DNA of 64,000 nt from Bacteroidia bacterium (GCA_030427585.1 JAUIBW010000009.1:1-64000); one strand, 5' to 3'; counted from the first letter of the stretch, positions 42,829 through 52,968 are shown. Program-made: numbers and translations. Notes: generated by a model not told the origin, from the letters alone.

Positions 42829-45800
42829 TTATTCTTTAATTATCTTTTTGGTTATATTAAGTTTTCCATTTGTACTAGAAGCATGTACTACATAAAATCC
42901 TTTTGTATACCGATCCATATCAATTGATAATTTAGATTGCCCGGCATTAAGTCGTATCGTTTGATTGTATATAGTTTTGCCTGTTACATCAGTAATTAGG
43001 ACATCTACATCTCCTTCAACAAGAGTTTTAAAATCTATAGATAATTGATTTTTAAATGGATTTGGAGAAACAAAAACACCCGTTTCTTCTAATCCAAAAT
43101 CTTCAGGGAGTAATTCACTTTCCAGGGCAGTAGGGTTTTCTGCATAGACCATAGTATTTTTTGTAGTGATATGCTCACCATTTTCAAGGCATACAATTGC
43201 ATCCAGATCATACCCATCTGCAAACCAAGGAAAAATAGATTTGTCACTTGTATCCACAACCTTGATATATTTTGCAGAACGTAAGTTACCTGTTGCAAGA
43301 TCAAATTCACCATCCTGGCAAGTTGTTCCTAAAGAAACAAACTCAATACCATCTTGTGAGGCAAAGACTTCTGCCGATTCTGGATAGTAATTACAAGGGA
43401 TGTTATCAAAGAACCCTGTAGATTCGAATACTGCAAATTCATTGGTGTCTACATTATCAAAAATTTCATTATTTAGTTCTATGGTAATCGATCCACCAAA
43501 TCCTAAACTTACAAAATTAAAATACCTTTTTTCTCTAGGAGTTCCTAAGGCACGTTTAGTTTTACTTCTAAGCCTGGATATTCTTCCACCATCTTTTCTT
43601 TTGCCTTGATTAAAAGCTACTACAGATGCACCCGAACAATTATTGTTTACAAATTCTGGTGCTAGTAAGAATCGTGCAGAAACAGGTAAATGATCTGATG
43701 TAGTAAATGCATAATCATTGTCGTATACATCGTAATGAACAGTTACAGAATTGTCGATATAGGTTTCATTAAGTTCATTGGTTACCATAATATGATCAAT
43801 CATATTTTCTCTAAAAATGAATGATCGCAATCCTGCTTCGCTTAATGCAGAAGATACGATTGTGTAATTAGCAGTATCATCAACATATTCCTGAAAACTA
43901 GAGATGGTAGATGGGATGTCTGCTACGGTTTCATCTACATCGTCATTATAATCTCCCAAAAGAATAACCTTATTGTTTGCAAAATTAGCATCTAACGAAT
44001 CTTTTAATACTTCTACATCATATTTACGCATATCATATCGATTTTGAGGGCCATTACTACTATTTGCCCTGGCATGTAGTGCGATCAAATCAATACGTTC
44101 TGTAACGCCATTAATCGTTACATCTGCTGTCATTAAAAATGGTAATCTTCCACTAGCAAAGAAACGATCTGTTTCGCCAGGATAATCTACAAGTGCAGAT
44201 GCATCACCACCGTTATATAATGGATGAATAGATGTAAACATTGCTCTTGTTTCGACTACAGAAACGGTTTCGGTATTATAAATAAATCCTACTTTTTGTG
44301 ATACTCCTCCTGATCCCGGGCGAGAGACAGCATCAGATAAAATATACTCGTAACCAGGCAATAGGTTTACTAACTCTGCAAATAATGCATCGTCGGCAAT
44401 TTCTTCTACAGCATATACATCTGCTTTTAGCTTTTTAAGTACTGTAGCAGTGCTATCTCTTTGAATTTCATCAGACATAGGGTTTTGGCCTACAGGCGAG
44501 TTGTTTTCATCACCAAACCACTCGATATTCCAGGTTACTACATCAAAAGTGTCTTCTTTAGGAAAACCTACTGTATCTCCCGGTGGAATAAACTCTATCG
44601 CACAAGGGATATCTGAAGCTTTTCTTGGAAGTAGCTGGTAGAATTCTCGAAAACGACCTACTACACCAGTAATTTCAGGACAGGTAACAGGTTGTGCTTT
44701 ACCTACTATAGAAGCAACATCATTATCAATGCGTAGTTCTCCATTTCCGCTGGCATCGGTAAGAGTAAAGTTAGAGTTACCAAATAAGAGATCTCCAGGA
44801 TTTGGGAAAGAGGTATTAAGTACTTTTACCAGTTCTCCCGGATGGTTTGCAATTTCTGCTAAAGTAATCTCTAAAGGAGTGATAGGGTTTTGCGGAAGTC
44901 CGTTATTCACCACTTCAACTACACCGCTTATTTGTATCTGATCATTGAATACAGCTCTAACACCGGTTAGGGTAATAGAATCCCCAACTTTTAAAGCAGC
45001 ATTAGCCTGTACTTGTTCGTCAAAAACAGCAATACCACCAGTGGCATCTTGTATAAATGCAGGACCATTAAAACTATCGGTAACCGTTAATACTCCAGCA
45101 ATAGTTATAGAAGTTCCTTCGGTCGCAGCTCTGGCTTCAGCGATAGAGATTGGATCTCCCGGAACAACAATTACACCGTCGTTATCGGTACCCGGTGTAG
45201 GGGTCTTTGCTACATACGTATCTGTATTACGGGCACCTCCTTGTCCATTAGGACTTCGCTGTAAGGATTCGGCATCTTTGTTTCCGTTGGTATCTTCATT
45301 GATCTGAGGTTGACCTGCATTTAATAACACTAACAGTTCTGCATCATCGGCATCATTAGTATCATATACTATAGCATCAACGATGTTTTCTGTAGTAATC
45401 GCTGTTCCGTTAGGGAAACTCGTGGCATCACCAAAATAAAGCACAACTGCATCTGCACCATTCTGAAATGTATTTCCGGGAACAACAAGACCTACGTTAT
45501 CAACATCTGCATTACCAATAACAAAATACCCTTCTGCATTCGTAGTAAAACCATCTAAATCAATGGCATTATAACTGGTATTATTACTTCCGTTATAATT
45601 TACCAATACGTAACCATTAAGTGAGGTATTTCCGGCTCCACCATCATAGAGTTCGACAAATTCTAAAGCATCAGAACCTTGAGTATCTACATCTAGCTCA
45701 TTAATAATAAGATTAACTATTTCTGTTGCATTTGTATTTGCATTTCCCGGTGTAGGAATTGCCTGTGTATATGTTGAGGTATTTCTTAATCCTCCCGATC

Positions 45801-47439
45801 CATTAGGAAAACGTTGTAGGGAATGAAAGTTCTTATCATTTTTCTCGTCTTCATTTACTTGTGGCTCACCACTATTTAGTAACACCAATAGTTCTGCATC
45901 ATCACTATCATTGGTATCGTATACAATTGCATCTACCAGATTATCTGTGGTAACAACACTTCCGTTAGGAAAATTAGAGGCTGCAGTTTTATAAAGGGCT
46001 ACAGCATCGGCTCCGTTTTGTAACCCATTACCAGGAAATGTAATCCCGACATTAGCAACATCTGCATTACCGATAACAAAATATCCATTAGCATTTGTGG
46101 TAGATCCTGTTAAATCATAGGTAGCATAACTCTGATTATTAGATCCGTTAAAGAATACTAATGTATATCCATCGAGGGATGTGTTTCCGGCTCCGCCATC
46201 AAATAGCTCTACAAATTCTAAAACATCAGATCCATCAGTATCTGCATCAATTTCATTAATTACTAGTACTGCTGTTGGATTAGTATCATCGATAACTACA
46301 TTTTCTCGATTAGGTGTATTAACAGCTTCTCCTGGTTCTGCTATAACAGTAGGGAAACTTGGCAATCCACTTCCATCAAAATCATTTCTTTTCCAATCGG
46401 TGACAGCATCGGTATCTTGACCATTCGGAAATCTTGATGCCCCTCCTACAGTAAATGAGCTTCCATCAAAAGATTGTAATAAGGTAACATTGGCATAGTT
46501 GAGATCAGATGCCCCACCATCGTTAACTCCAACATCATCAATTCGTTCTTCCCAGGGAGTGATATCAAAAACACCATCGTCATCTGTATCAAGGTCTTGC
46601 CCTAAACTACCGGTAAAATTCTTTACCAAAAGAAGAGAGAGTGTGCCGTTTTCATATACATTACTACCAAAAGGAGTAGTGAAATATCCATTAACATCTG
46701 TAGTGCCTAATTGTATTACTTCATCAATAACTCCAGGCGCATTGCTATCTCCTTCGATTTCTAGCAACCAATATTCACTTAAGTCTGTTTCTATACCGGC
46801 TAATACTTCTACAAATTCATCGGTATCTGATCCGGTATGATTACATACAAACTCATTAATTATTGGTATAATAACTGGTGTTCCCAAAAACTGATTAATA
46901 TTTACGGCACCATATGAGTTGGTTGTAGATATTTCCCATGTGAATTCTGTTGCTGATATTCCTGTTCCTGATAACTGTAAAGAAGCTCCAATGGGAGTAC
47001 TGCTCGATTCTGACACACCTATATCAGTACTTGTTAATCCAGATGCAGGGCCATTTGTTGCTGTAATAACACCTTCATAGCTTAAAAACTGAACAACAGC
47101 ATTATTGTTATCAATTAATGCGATCCCATCGGGAGCACCATTTTGTAATCCATTGGTTGGAAGAATTTCTACTATCGTTCCAAAACCATTTTGTTGATCA
47201 GGAATCACTCCCGAAATAGAAATTGTATTATAAACGGTACTATTTGACCCGTTATACAAAACAATACTCCAACCAGAAAGATCGGTTCCTGCTGTTCCAG
47301 CAATTTCTATAGCTTCTTCTACATCTGTACTTGCATTATCATAGTGTATTTCATTAATAAATACAGATTGAGTAAACCCATTCTGAATCCCTAAAAGGCA
47401 GGAAATGACGAATGGAATTAAGAGTAATTTTAATTTCAT
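42829..47439 (-). CDS. Large T9SS-secreted lamin-tail and EEP-nuclease protein
   Basis: From ATG 47439 the protein has 1536 residues: signal peptide (LLLIPFVISCLLGIQNGFTQ); lamin-tail-type repeats (four segments starting with FINEIHYD, IINEFVCN, VINEIDAD and IINELDVD); an OB-fold-like domain (about 765-935, SIAEARAATEGTSITIAG); an EEP nuclease domain near 965 (VVTWNIEWFG, AVEEIAD, HARANSS, GDYNDDVD, SDHLPVSA); a beta-sandwich-like region; and a type A T9SS sorting domain at the end (VFVSPNPFKNQLSIDF). The third and fourth lamin-tail units are near-duplicates of about 220 residues. A frame upstream adds 13 residues and is unlikely. It is probably an extracellular nuclease or phosphodiesterase. 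Confidence 0.9.
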   Translation of the reverse strand: MKLKLLLIPFVISCLLGIQNGFTQSVFINEIHYDNASTDVEEAIEIAGTAGTDLSGWSIVLYNGSNSTVYNTISISGVIPDQQNGFGTIVEILPTNGLQNGAPDGIALIDNNNAVVQFLSYEGVITATNGPASGLTSTDIGVSESSSTPIGASLQLSGTGISATEFTWEISTTNSYGAVNINQFLGTPVIIPIINEFVCNHTGSDTDEFVEVLAGIETDLSEYWLLEIEGDSNAPGVIDEVIQLGTTDVNGYFTTPFGSNVYENGTLSLLLVKNFTGSLGQDLDTDDDGVFDITPWEERIDDVGVNDGGASDLNYANVTLLQSFDGSSFTVGGASRFPNGQDTDAVTDWKRNDFDGSGLPSFPTVIAEPGEAVNTPNRENVVIDDTNPTAVLVINEIDADTDGSDVLEFVELFDGGAGNTSLDGYTLVFFNGSNNQSYATYDLTGSTTNANGYFVIGNADVANVGITFPGNGLQNGADAVALYKTAASNFPNGSVVTTDNLVDAIVYDTNDSDDAELLVLLNSGEPQVNEDEKNDKNFHSLQRFPNGSGGLRNTSTYTQAIPTPGNANTNATEIVNLIINELDVDTQGSDALEFVELYDGGAGNTSLNGYVLVNYNGSNNTSYNAIDLDGFTTNAEGYFVIGNADVDNVGLVVPGNTFQNGADAVVLYFGDATSFPNGTAITTENIVDAIVYDTNDADDAELLVLLNAGQPQINEDTNGNKDAESLQRSPNGQGGARNTDTYVAKTPTPGTDNDGVIVVPGDPISIAEARAATEGTSITIAGVLTVTDSFNGPAFIQDATGGIAVFDEQVQANAALKVGDSITLTGVRAVFNDQIQISGVVEVVNNGLPQNPITPLEITLAEIANHPGELVKVLNTSFPNPGDLLFGNSNFTLTDASGNGELRIDNDVASIVGKAQPVTCPEITGVVGRFREFYQLLPRKASDIPCAIEFIPPGDTVGFPKEDTFDVVTWNIEWFGDENNSPVGQNPMSDEIQRDSTATVLKKLKADVYAVEEIADDALFAELVNLLPGYEYILSDAVSRPGSGGVSQKVGFIYNTETVSVVETRAMFTSIHPLYNGGDASALVDYPGETDRFFASGRLPFLMTADVTINGVTERIDLIALHARANSSNGPQNRYDMRKYDVEVLKDSLDANFANNKVILLGDYNDDVDETVADIPSTISSFQEYVDDTANYTIVSSALSEAGLRSFIFRENMIDHIMVTNELNETYIDNSVTVHYDVYDNDYAFTTSDHLPVSARFLLAPEFVNNNCSGASVVAFNQGKRKDGGRISRLRSKTKRALGTPREKRYFNFVSLGFGGSITIELNNEIFDNVDTNEFAVFESTGFFDNIPCNYYPESAEVFASQDGIEFVSLGTTCQDGEFDLATGNLRSAKYIKVVDTSDKSIFPWFADGYDLDAIVCLENGEHITTKNTMVYAENPTALESELLPEDFGLEETGVFVSPNPFKNQLSIDFKTLVEGDVDVLITDVTGKTIYNQTIRLNAGQSKLSIDMDRYTKGFYVVHASSTNGKLNITKKIIKE

Positions 47440-47710
47440 GACTATTAGTTTATTTGTGTGATTTTTTGCATAATACAAGATATAGTATTAGAATGAGTAT
47501 TACCGTGTCGTGATGTTAAAAAAAAGGTTAAGAAATTTGATTTTATTGTTTTATAACTTTTTACATCTCTAGTGATTTTAGAGAGTGTAATGGCACTATC
47601 AAAAGAAACGTATGATCCATCAATCCCAAAAGGTGTTCTATATATTCATTATCTAAAAACAATACTTCAGCGCATACATTTAAGAATTAATTTTAAAATC
47701 TAAAACAACA

Positions 47711-48448
47711 ATGAAAAATTTTAAGAAAAATGTAGTACTGGCATTATGTATCCTGGGGGTCGTATCATGCGAAAAAACAGAAACAGATACCGAGATACTA
47801 AACATAAAAGAGCAAGAAGGTTTTATAAGTACTACGGGAAATAGTGATACTGCTGTAGCAGATGATCAATCAGAAGGAATTCAGCCAATATTGCATATGT
47901 ATTTTGGACCAGAAGTAAGTGAAGAAGAAGGACTTGCAAAATTTGATAAAGCAATTGCCAAATACCATAATAATAACTTAAAATTAGATTTATTAGATTG
48001 GCCTGGTACACCGCCTTGGTATTATAGAGTATATACGAAAACAGGTACATATGAAGATTCTGGATCATACCATTGTGGTACAGATGGATCGGTACAAATT
48101 TCTATAGATTTTCGTACTAATTTAGGGTTTATCTATCAAAATGATATTGTATTAAATAATCCAGGTGATGATAGAGAAGGAGGTTGGGATGTTTATTACT
48201 TAAGCTTAAACCCCCAAAAAAGTGGAAATACGGTTAATTGGATAGAGATCGCATCAGCCGGAATTAAGTTAAAAGGTAAAGATGGTTGGTTTTTAAAAAG
48301 ACTAACAGTAGTAGCCGATAAAAACGATTATACAAGTTTGAGTTCGAAACCTGAAATCTGGTTAGATAATAATACCAATAATGGATGGGATCTTTTTCAT
48401 ACTAATGATTCTGATACTACAGTGAAAACAGGAAGATATTATCTTTAA
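47711..48448 (+). CDS. Lipoprotein with a possible PLAT/LH2-like domain
   Basis: The 245-residue protein has a lipoprotein signal (ALCILGVVSC). A flexible region follows (to about 85) and then a beta-rich part. YRVYTKTGTYEDSGSYHCGTDGSVQISIDFRTNLG and VNWIEIASAGIKLKGKDGWFLKRLTVVAD resemble the first strands and the W-FL-RI-V strand of PLAT domains, which bind lipids or proteins. I consider the PLAT assignment only moderate. It lies alone between divergent and convergent neighbours, with a terminator at 48587-48608. Confidence 0.6.
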   Translation: MKNFKKNVVLALCILGVVSCEKTETDTEILNIKEQEGFISTTGNSDTAVADDQSEGIQPILHMYFGPEVSEEEGLAKFDKAIAKYHNNNLKLDLLDWPGTPPWYYRVYTKTGTYEDSGSYHCGTDGSVQISIDFRTNLGFIYQNDIVLNNPGDDREGGWDVYYLSLNPQKSGNTVNWIEIASAGIKLKGKDGWFLKRLTVVADKNDYTSLSSKPEIWLDNNTNNGWDLFHTNDSDTTVKTGRYYL

Positions 48449-48586
48449 TCAATCTATAGAAATCCTCGATGACTCTACCTTGTTTCTTATATAAATCTAA
48501 CCAAAAGAAAACTATAGATGAGTTAAATAATAGACAAATATTATATATAACCACATGTTAATCAATAATATTTTCTCATAAAATAA

Positions 48587-48608
48587 AGGCGCCTTAATCA
48601 AGGCGCCT
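48587..48608. terminator. Bidirectional terminator
   Basis: AGGCGCCTT (48587-48595) and AAGGCGCCT (48600-48608) pair perfectly around the loop AATC, between the PLAT-like lipoprotein gene and the convergent lipoprotein gene. Confidence 0.8.
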
Positions 48609-48633
48609 CATTTTAAATTATAAAGGAAAATAT

Positions 48634-49116
48634 CTAGTTATTTACTATTACCGTTTTCCACGATTTACTATAATATTCACCAGTATTTTTGTTATACATT
48701 TGGAATCCGATTCTCCATGTGGCGGTATTGTTATTTCCATATTTCGGAAATTTTGCCGTTACTGTACTGGGTTGGTTATAATACGATTTTTTATGAACCC
48801 AGTTTCCATTAGAGTTACGTACCTGAAAACGTACTTTAAATCGCCTTTCATTACTCTCTACCGCATCTAGTTCGTCTTGAGAGAGAAAATAACTATATGT
48901 TGCATTTTCATAGGCGTTTACATTTCCTGATCCATAAATACCAGGAAGGTATGCACGCATTGTAATTTCTTCACCTTCGAGACCTTCCACAATTTCGACA
49001 TTGTTTTTTTCTAATTCTGATGTTTCATCGGCTTCAGAAAGATCAGATTTACTGCAGGAAAACATTAGAAGTCCTGCACATAAAAAAATTAGGTTTTTAA
49101 AATTTTGTGTTTTCAT
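48634..49116 (-). CDS. Hypothetical lipoprotein
   Basis: From ATG 49116 the protein has 160 residues with a signal ending LLMFSCSKSDL. A longer frame starting at 49191 would bury this signal and cross a terminator stem, so it is rejected. The mature protein has a short acidic linker and then a beta-rich region (VRFQVRNSNGNWVHKKSYYNQPSTVTAKF, NTGEYYSKSWKTVIV). I do not recognise the family. Confidence 0.65.
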   Translation of the reverse strand: MKTQNFKNLIFLCAGLLMFSCSKSDLSEADETSELEKNNVEIVEGLEGEEITMRAYLPGIYGSGNVNAYENATYSYFLSQDELDAVESNERRFKVRFQVRNSNGNWVHKKSYYNQPSTVTAKFPKYGNNNTATWRIGFQMYNKNTGEYYSKSWKTVIVNN

Positions 49117-49168
49117 ATTTAAAATTATTGGTTTATTCGGTGAATATAGATAGAAGTCAAAATAAAAA

Positions 49169-49203
49169 AGTCCGAATAGTTTGAATTTCAAACTATTCGG
49201 ACT
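49169..49203 (-). terminator. Terminator of the second EEP gene
   Basis: AGTCCGAATAGTTTG (49169-49183) pairs with CAAACTATTCGGACT (49189-49203), with a five-base loop and A/T runs on both sides. It lies 65 bases beyond the EEP stop, directly upstream of the hypothetical lipoprotein gene. Confidence 0.85.
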
Positions 49204-49267
49204 TTTTTTAGGTCTTTTACCTGTTTTACCAGGGTTAAAAGACTTTTAAGAAAGTAAACAATACCCT

Positions 49268-50239
49268 CTATGTATTGTGTCTTAACCGTATGTAAACAGG
49301 AAAATGATCACTATATCCTCCTTTATATTGTTTACCTGCATAAGTTCTAAAAGGAGTACCCTTGTAGCGACCTTTGTGGATCTTTAAGAAGTCATCATCA
49401 AAGATGGCAGCGTTAGAAAAACTGTGCTTTCCTTTTGTATATTGATGAAAATTGTGGCTAAAGATTATTTGGTCAAATAAGTTCCACTGGCTTCTGTAAC
49501 TGGTACTACCTCTGTATCGGGTAAGGAGGCGCTCCATCGGATTAAAAAGATCTTGCCGCACCAAATTTTTTATGCTTTCGCTAGAAGGGTCATCATTAAA
49601 ATCTCCCATAATGATAATTTTTGCATTAGGGTTTTGATCAGTAATTTGGTTAATAATCTCACGGTTTTTTTCTGCAGCGGCAATACGTTTATAAGCTGTA
49701 CTTTCTGCACCATCTCTTCTCGACGGCCAATGATTTATTAAGATATGGACTTCTTCTTGATTTAAAGCACCAGTCACCCATAGAATATCACGAGTATAAT
49801 CTCGTTCTCCCATTTCATTATCTACCAAAACAGTAATAGTTTTAGAGTTTTTTACTTCAAAATATTGTTTTTGATATAGTAACCCTACATCAATACCTCG
49901 TTCATCCGGAGAATCATAATGCACAAGACCGTACTCTTTTTGTTTTAAGTGTTTAGAGTTAATAAGATCTTTGAGAACTGTTTTATTTTCTACTTCTGCA
50001 ACACCAACCAAAACAGGAGCTTTTCTTGTTTTTGAAAATCCAATATTGGAAATGGCAGTACCAAGTTTAAATATTTTTTTTTCATATCGTTTTCGATTCC
50101 ATTTTTTTTCAGAATCAGGTAAGAAATCATTGTCCAGGGTTTTTGGATCATCTTTGGTGTCGAATAAATTTTCTAGGTTATAAAATGCTATGGTAAAGTG
50201 ATTTGTGTTTTTTTTACTGAAATAAAATTTATTGGCCAT
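49268..50239 (-). CDS. EEP-family nuclease or phosphodiesterase without a signal peptide
   Basis: The 323-residue protein starts at ATG 50239; a GTG three bases upstream is also open. The motifs match those of the protein at 33733-34788: FYNLENLFDTKDDP, GVAEVENKTVL, DERGIDVGLLYQ, LINHWPSRRDG, GDFNDDPSSE and SDHFPVYIRL. There is no signal peptide, in contrast to the paralogue, so it may be cytoplasmic. It is divergent from hflX, with a TACTTTTG promoter for the latter at 50298. Confidence 0.85.
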   Translation of the reverse strand: MANKFYFSKKNTNHFTIAFYNLENLFDTKDDPKTLDNDFLPDSEKKWNRKRYEKKIFKLGTAISNIGFSKTRKAPVLVGVAEVENKTVLKDLINSKHLKQKEYGLVHYDSPDERGIDVGLLYQKQYFEVKNSKTITVLVDNEMGERDYTRDILWVTGALNQEEVHILINHWPSRRDGAESTAYKRIAAAEKNREIINQITDQNPNAKIIIMGDFNDDPSSESIKNLVRQDLFNPMERLLTRYRGSTSYRSQWNLFDQIIFSHNFHQYTKGKHSFSNAAIFDDDFLKIHKGRYKGTPFRTYAGKQYKGGYSDHFPVYIRLRHNT

Positions 50240-50297
50240 CACATTTAATTTTATAAGAAACCAGCTTTAATGTTGGTTCTCGATTGCATAAATGTTG

Positions 50298-50305
50298 TAC
50301 TTTTG
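50298..50305 (+). promoter_or_regulatory. -7 element of the hflX promoter
   Basis: TACTTTTG fits TAnnTTTG. It lies 57 bases upstream of the hflX start codon. Confidence 0.5.
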
Positions 50306-50361
50306 TACATTTATTTAAAAGCACAATATAATAAATTAAGATATAGAAGATTAGGTAACTA

Positions 50362-51570
50362 ATGTTAGAAAGAGAAAAAATAGCATACGAAAAAACGGTT
50401 CTGATAGGAATCATAACTAAGAATCAGGATGAAGAGAAGCTTGAAGAGTTTTTGGATGAATTAGAATTTCTCACATATACAGCTGGAGGTGAGGTGGTAA
50501 AACGATTTACCCAAAAGATGGATATGCCTAATTCTAAAACGTTTATAGGATCGGGAAAAATGGAAGACGTGCGAATTTATGTAGAACAACATGATATTGG
50601 CACTGTCATCTTTGATGATGAATTATCACCAGGCCAACTTCGTAATATAGAACGTATTCTGAAGGCTAAAATTATAGATCGAACTAATTTGATTCTTGAT
50701 ATTTTTGCTCAACGTGCTCAAACCAGTTATGCTCGTACTCAGGTAGAATTGGCACAGTATCAATATTTATTACCTAGATTAACAGGATTGTGGACTCACC
50801 TGGAAAGACAACGTGGAGGTATTGGGATGCGAGGCCCGGGAGAAACAGAGATCGAAACAGACCGTCGAATTGTTAGGGATCGGATTTCTTTACTTAAAAA
50901 TAAACTGCTTACCATTGATAAGCAAATGGCAACACAACGTGGTAACCGTGGAAAACTGGTTAGAGTAGCTTTAGTCGGGTATACCAACGTAGGCAAATCT
51001 ACACTAATGAATGTGATTGCTAAAAGCGAGGTTTTTGCAGAAAATAAACTTTTTGCTACTCTGGATACTACAGTAAGAAAAGTAGTTATTGGTAACCTTC
51101 CATTTTTACTTAGTGACACTGTAGGTTTTATTAGAAAACTGCCCACTCAACTTGTAGAGAGTTTTAAAAGCACATTAGACGAAGTAAGAGAAGCCGATTT
51201 ATTATTACATGTTGTAGATATTTCTCATTCTCAATTTGAAGATCATATCGAATCGGTGAACAAAATTCTTGATGAAATTGATTGTAGAGATAAACCTACA
51301 ATGATGGTTTTTAATAAAATTGATGCTTATCAACACGAAACAATAGATGAAGATGATTTAACTACAGAAAGAACCGAATCCCATTATACTATAGAAGAAT
51401 GGAAACAAACCTGGATGAGTAGAATAGGAGATAATGCCTTATTTATTTCTGCTATCAAGAAAGAGAATATTGAAGATTTTAAAAAACGAATATATAAAGA
51501 AATACGGAATATACATGTAACCCGTTTTCCTTATAATAACTTTTTATATCCTGAGATTATAGAAGAATAA
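50362..51570 (+). CDS. hflX: Ribosome-associated GTPase HflX
   Basis: The 402-residue protein has the HflX N-domain (GGEVVKRFTQKMDMPNSKTFIGSGKMEDV), the linker signature TQVELAQYQYLLPRLTGLW...RGGIGMRGPGETEIETDRR, and the GTPase motifs G1 GYTNVGKST (about 206-214), G3 DTVGFI and G4 NKID. HflX splits stalled or stressed ribosomes. It is monocistronic, convergent with the DUF3078 gene. Confidence 0.95.
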   Translation: MLEREKIAYEKTVLIGIITKNQDEEKLEEFLDELEFLTYTAGGEVVKRFTQKMDMPNSKTFIGSGKMEDVRIYVEQHDIGTVIFDDELSPGQLRNIERILKAKIIDRTNLILDIFAQRAQTSYARTQVELAQYQYLLPRLTGLWTHLERQRGGIGMRGPGETEIETDRRIVRDRISLLKNKLLTIDKQMATQRGNRGKLVRVALVGYTNVGKSTLMNVIAKSEVFAENKLFATLDTTVRKVVIGNLPFLLSDTVGFIRKLPTQLVESFKSTLDEVREADLLLHVVDISHSQFEDHIESVNKILDEIDCRDKPTMMVFNKIDAYQHETIDEDDLTTERTESHYTIEEWKQTWMSRIGDNALFISAIKKENIEDFKKRIYKEIRNIHVTRFPYNNFLYPEIIEE

Positions 51571-51572
51571 GC

Positions 51573-52598
51573 TCAAAACTCATACTTGAGTCCTAATCCA
51601 ATTACCTCTCGTATCTGAAACCCGCTGGCAGCATTGTCATCATAAATTGCTTGAAACACAAAACTACCTGTAATATATTTATTTACGAGTAAGCTAACAT
51701 TTAATGTATAATCAATATCTACATTGGCAGGATCTTCAATATAGTTAGAGTACAGGCTTAAAAGCTGCTCTAGAGTTATATTTTTTACCAAAGTGTATTT
51801 AGAATACGCGGCAAGAGACCCACCAAACTCAAATCGAGAGCTTTCACCAGCATCTACACCAAAATAGTCACCATCTTCATAATCTGTAACATTAGTAAAT
51901 TCTTTATCTACAAATATCATACGGGATGTGACAGGAGCTATATTAATGTGTAAATTATCATTTTTTTTCCATAACAATCCTGGTCCAATCTGTATAAAAG
52001 CAGGAGAAAAGAAATGAGTTTCTTCTCTACGAATGGTCTCTTCTGTGTCAGGATCTTTGGTAAATTTATATCCTTTATCAAATTGAGATCTAAAATTGAT
52101 AAATAAAGAATAATTCCAGAAACCTTGACCAATTTTTTGACCTAATCGAGTGTTAAATTCAATCCTATCATTGGTTTTACGAGAAAAATCCTCATCCTTT
52201 AAAAAAGTAAGCCCATAATCTGCAATAATTTTATTATCCCAGGTTAGACTATTTTTTTTGTAGTTAAATTCATAGTTTAACGTAACATTTCCGGCAATAT
52301 TAGATGTTCCTCCGCCTTGCCAATCGTAGTTAAATGCAGATTGATTAAAAAGTAAAGCAAAGTTTGCCTTATCTTTCCATCCGACATGTTCTTCTTTTAT
52401 TTTTTTTGGAGTAATTTCTTTTAACTTCTGTTTTAAAACGATAATATTTAGTTCATTTGTGGTGTTTTTTAAAATACTATCAAGAGAACGTTTTAAATTA
52501 ACTTGAATTGAATCCAGATATTTTGTTTTTTCTTTTTCCTGACCTGAAATTTTTGTTACTAACAAAAGCAGAAAAATAGCTAAAAAAAATCTACTCAT
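51573..52598 (-). CDS. DUF3078 outer-membrane-like protein
   Basis: The 341-residue protein has a signal peptide (FFLAIFLLLLVTKISG), a charged helical stretch (about 20-80), and a barrel-like body with the DUF3078 pattern WKDKANFALLFNQSAFNYDWQGGGTSNIAGNVTLNYEFNYK and LTWDNKIIADYG. It ends in an aromatic residue (LGLKYEF), as in outer-membrane beta-barrels. A paralogue sits at 56973-57923. Its role is unknown. Its stop is 2 bases beyond that of convergent hflX. Confidence 0.82.
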   Translation of the reverse strand: MSRFFLAIFLLLLVTKISGQEKEKTKYLDSIQVNLKRSLDSILKNTTNELNIIVLKQKLKEITPKKIKEEHVGWKDKANFALLFNQSAFNYDWQGGGTSNIAGNVTLNYEFNYKKNSLTWDNKIIADYGLTFLKDEDFSRKTNDRIEFNTRLGQKIGQGFWNYSLFINFRSQFDKGYKFTKDPDTEETIRREETHFFSPAFIQIGPGLLWKKNDNLHINIAPVTSRMIFVDKEFTNVTDYEDGDYFGVDAGESSRFEFGGSLAAYSKYTLVKNITLEQLLSLYSNYIEDPANVDIDYTLNVSLLVNKYITGSFVFQAIYDDNAASGFQIREVIGLGLKYEF

Positions 52599-52968
52599 TT
52601 AATCTTTTGTTGCAAGGGTAGAATGCAAAGATACGGTATGCTTTTAGTTTTTTCAAGCCAATTATTTTTCTATCAAAAAAACAACTTGTAGAAGATTACT
52701 TCTTCATTAGTCTTATACCGGTTTTAATTTGTATTTACTGATCTATTAACATAGACAAGTCAAACCCTTATTATTTGATAATTACATACTATATTAACGT
52801 TAACAGTAGGTTAATGTGTCAAAATCGTATAAAAAGAAAAACCATTTCAAATACTTTTGATATCATGATACATGAATAAACCAAGTAAATAATTAGATCT
52901 TGATGTAACATATTAAATACTCATAGGTCATAGTAAAAACAATATATCAATCAAAAAACTTTTATGTC
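52599..52968. other. Gap between the divergent DUF3078 and tricorn genes
   Basis: About 370 bases, AT-rich, holding the promoters of both divergent genes. A degenerate dispersed repeat copy (TTATACCGGTTTTAATTTG...) lies at 52713-52741. No gene is visible. Confidence 0.45.

Noticed and set aside
42829-47439. Frameshift or fusion artefact in the lamin-tail protein
   Set aside because: The frame is open throughout, the domains follow in a sensible order and the T9SS tail is intact at the end.
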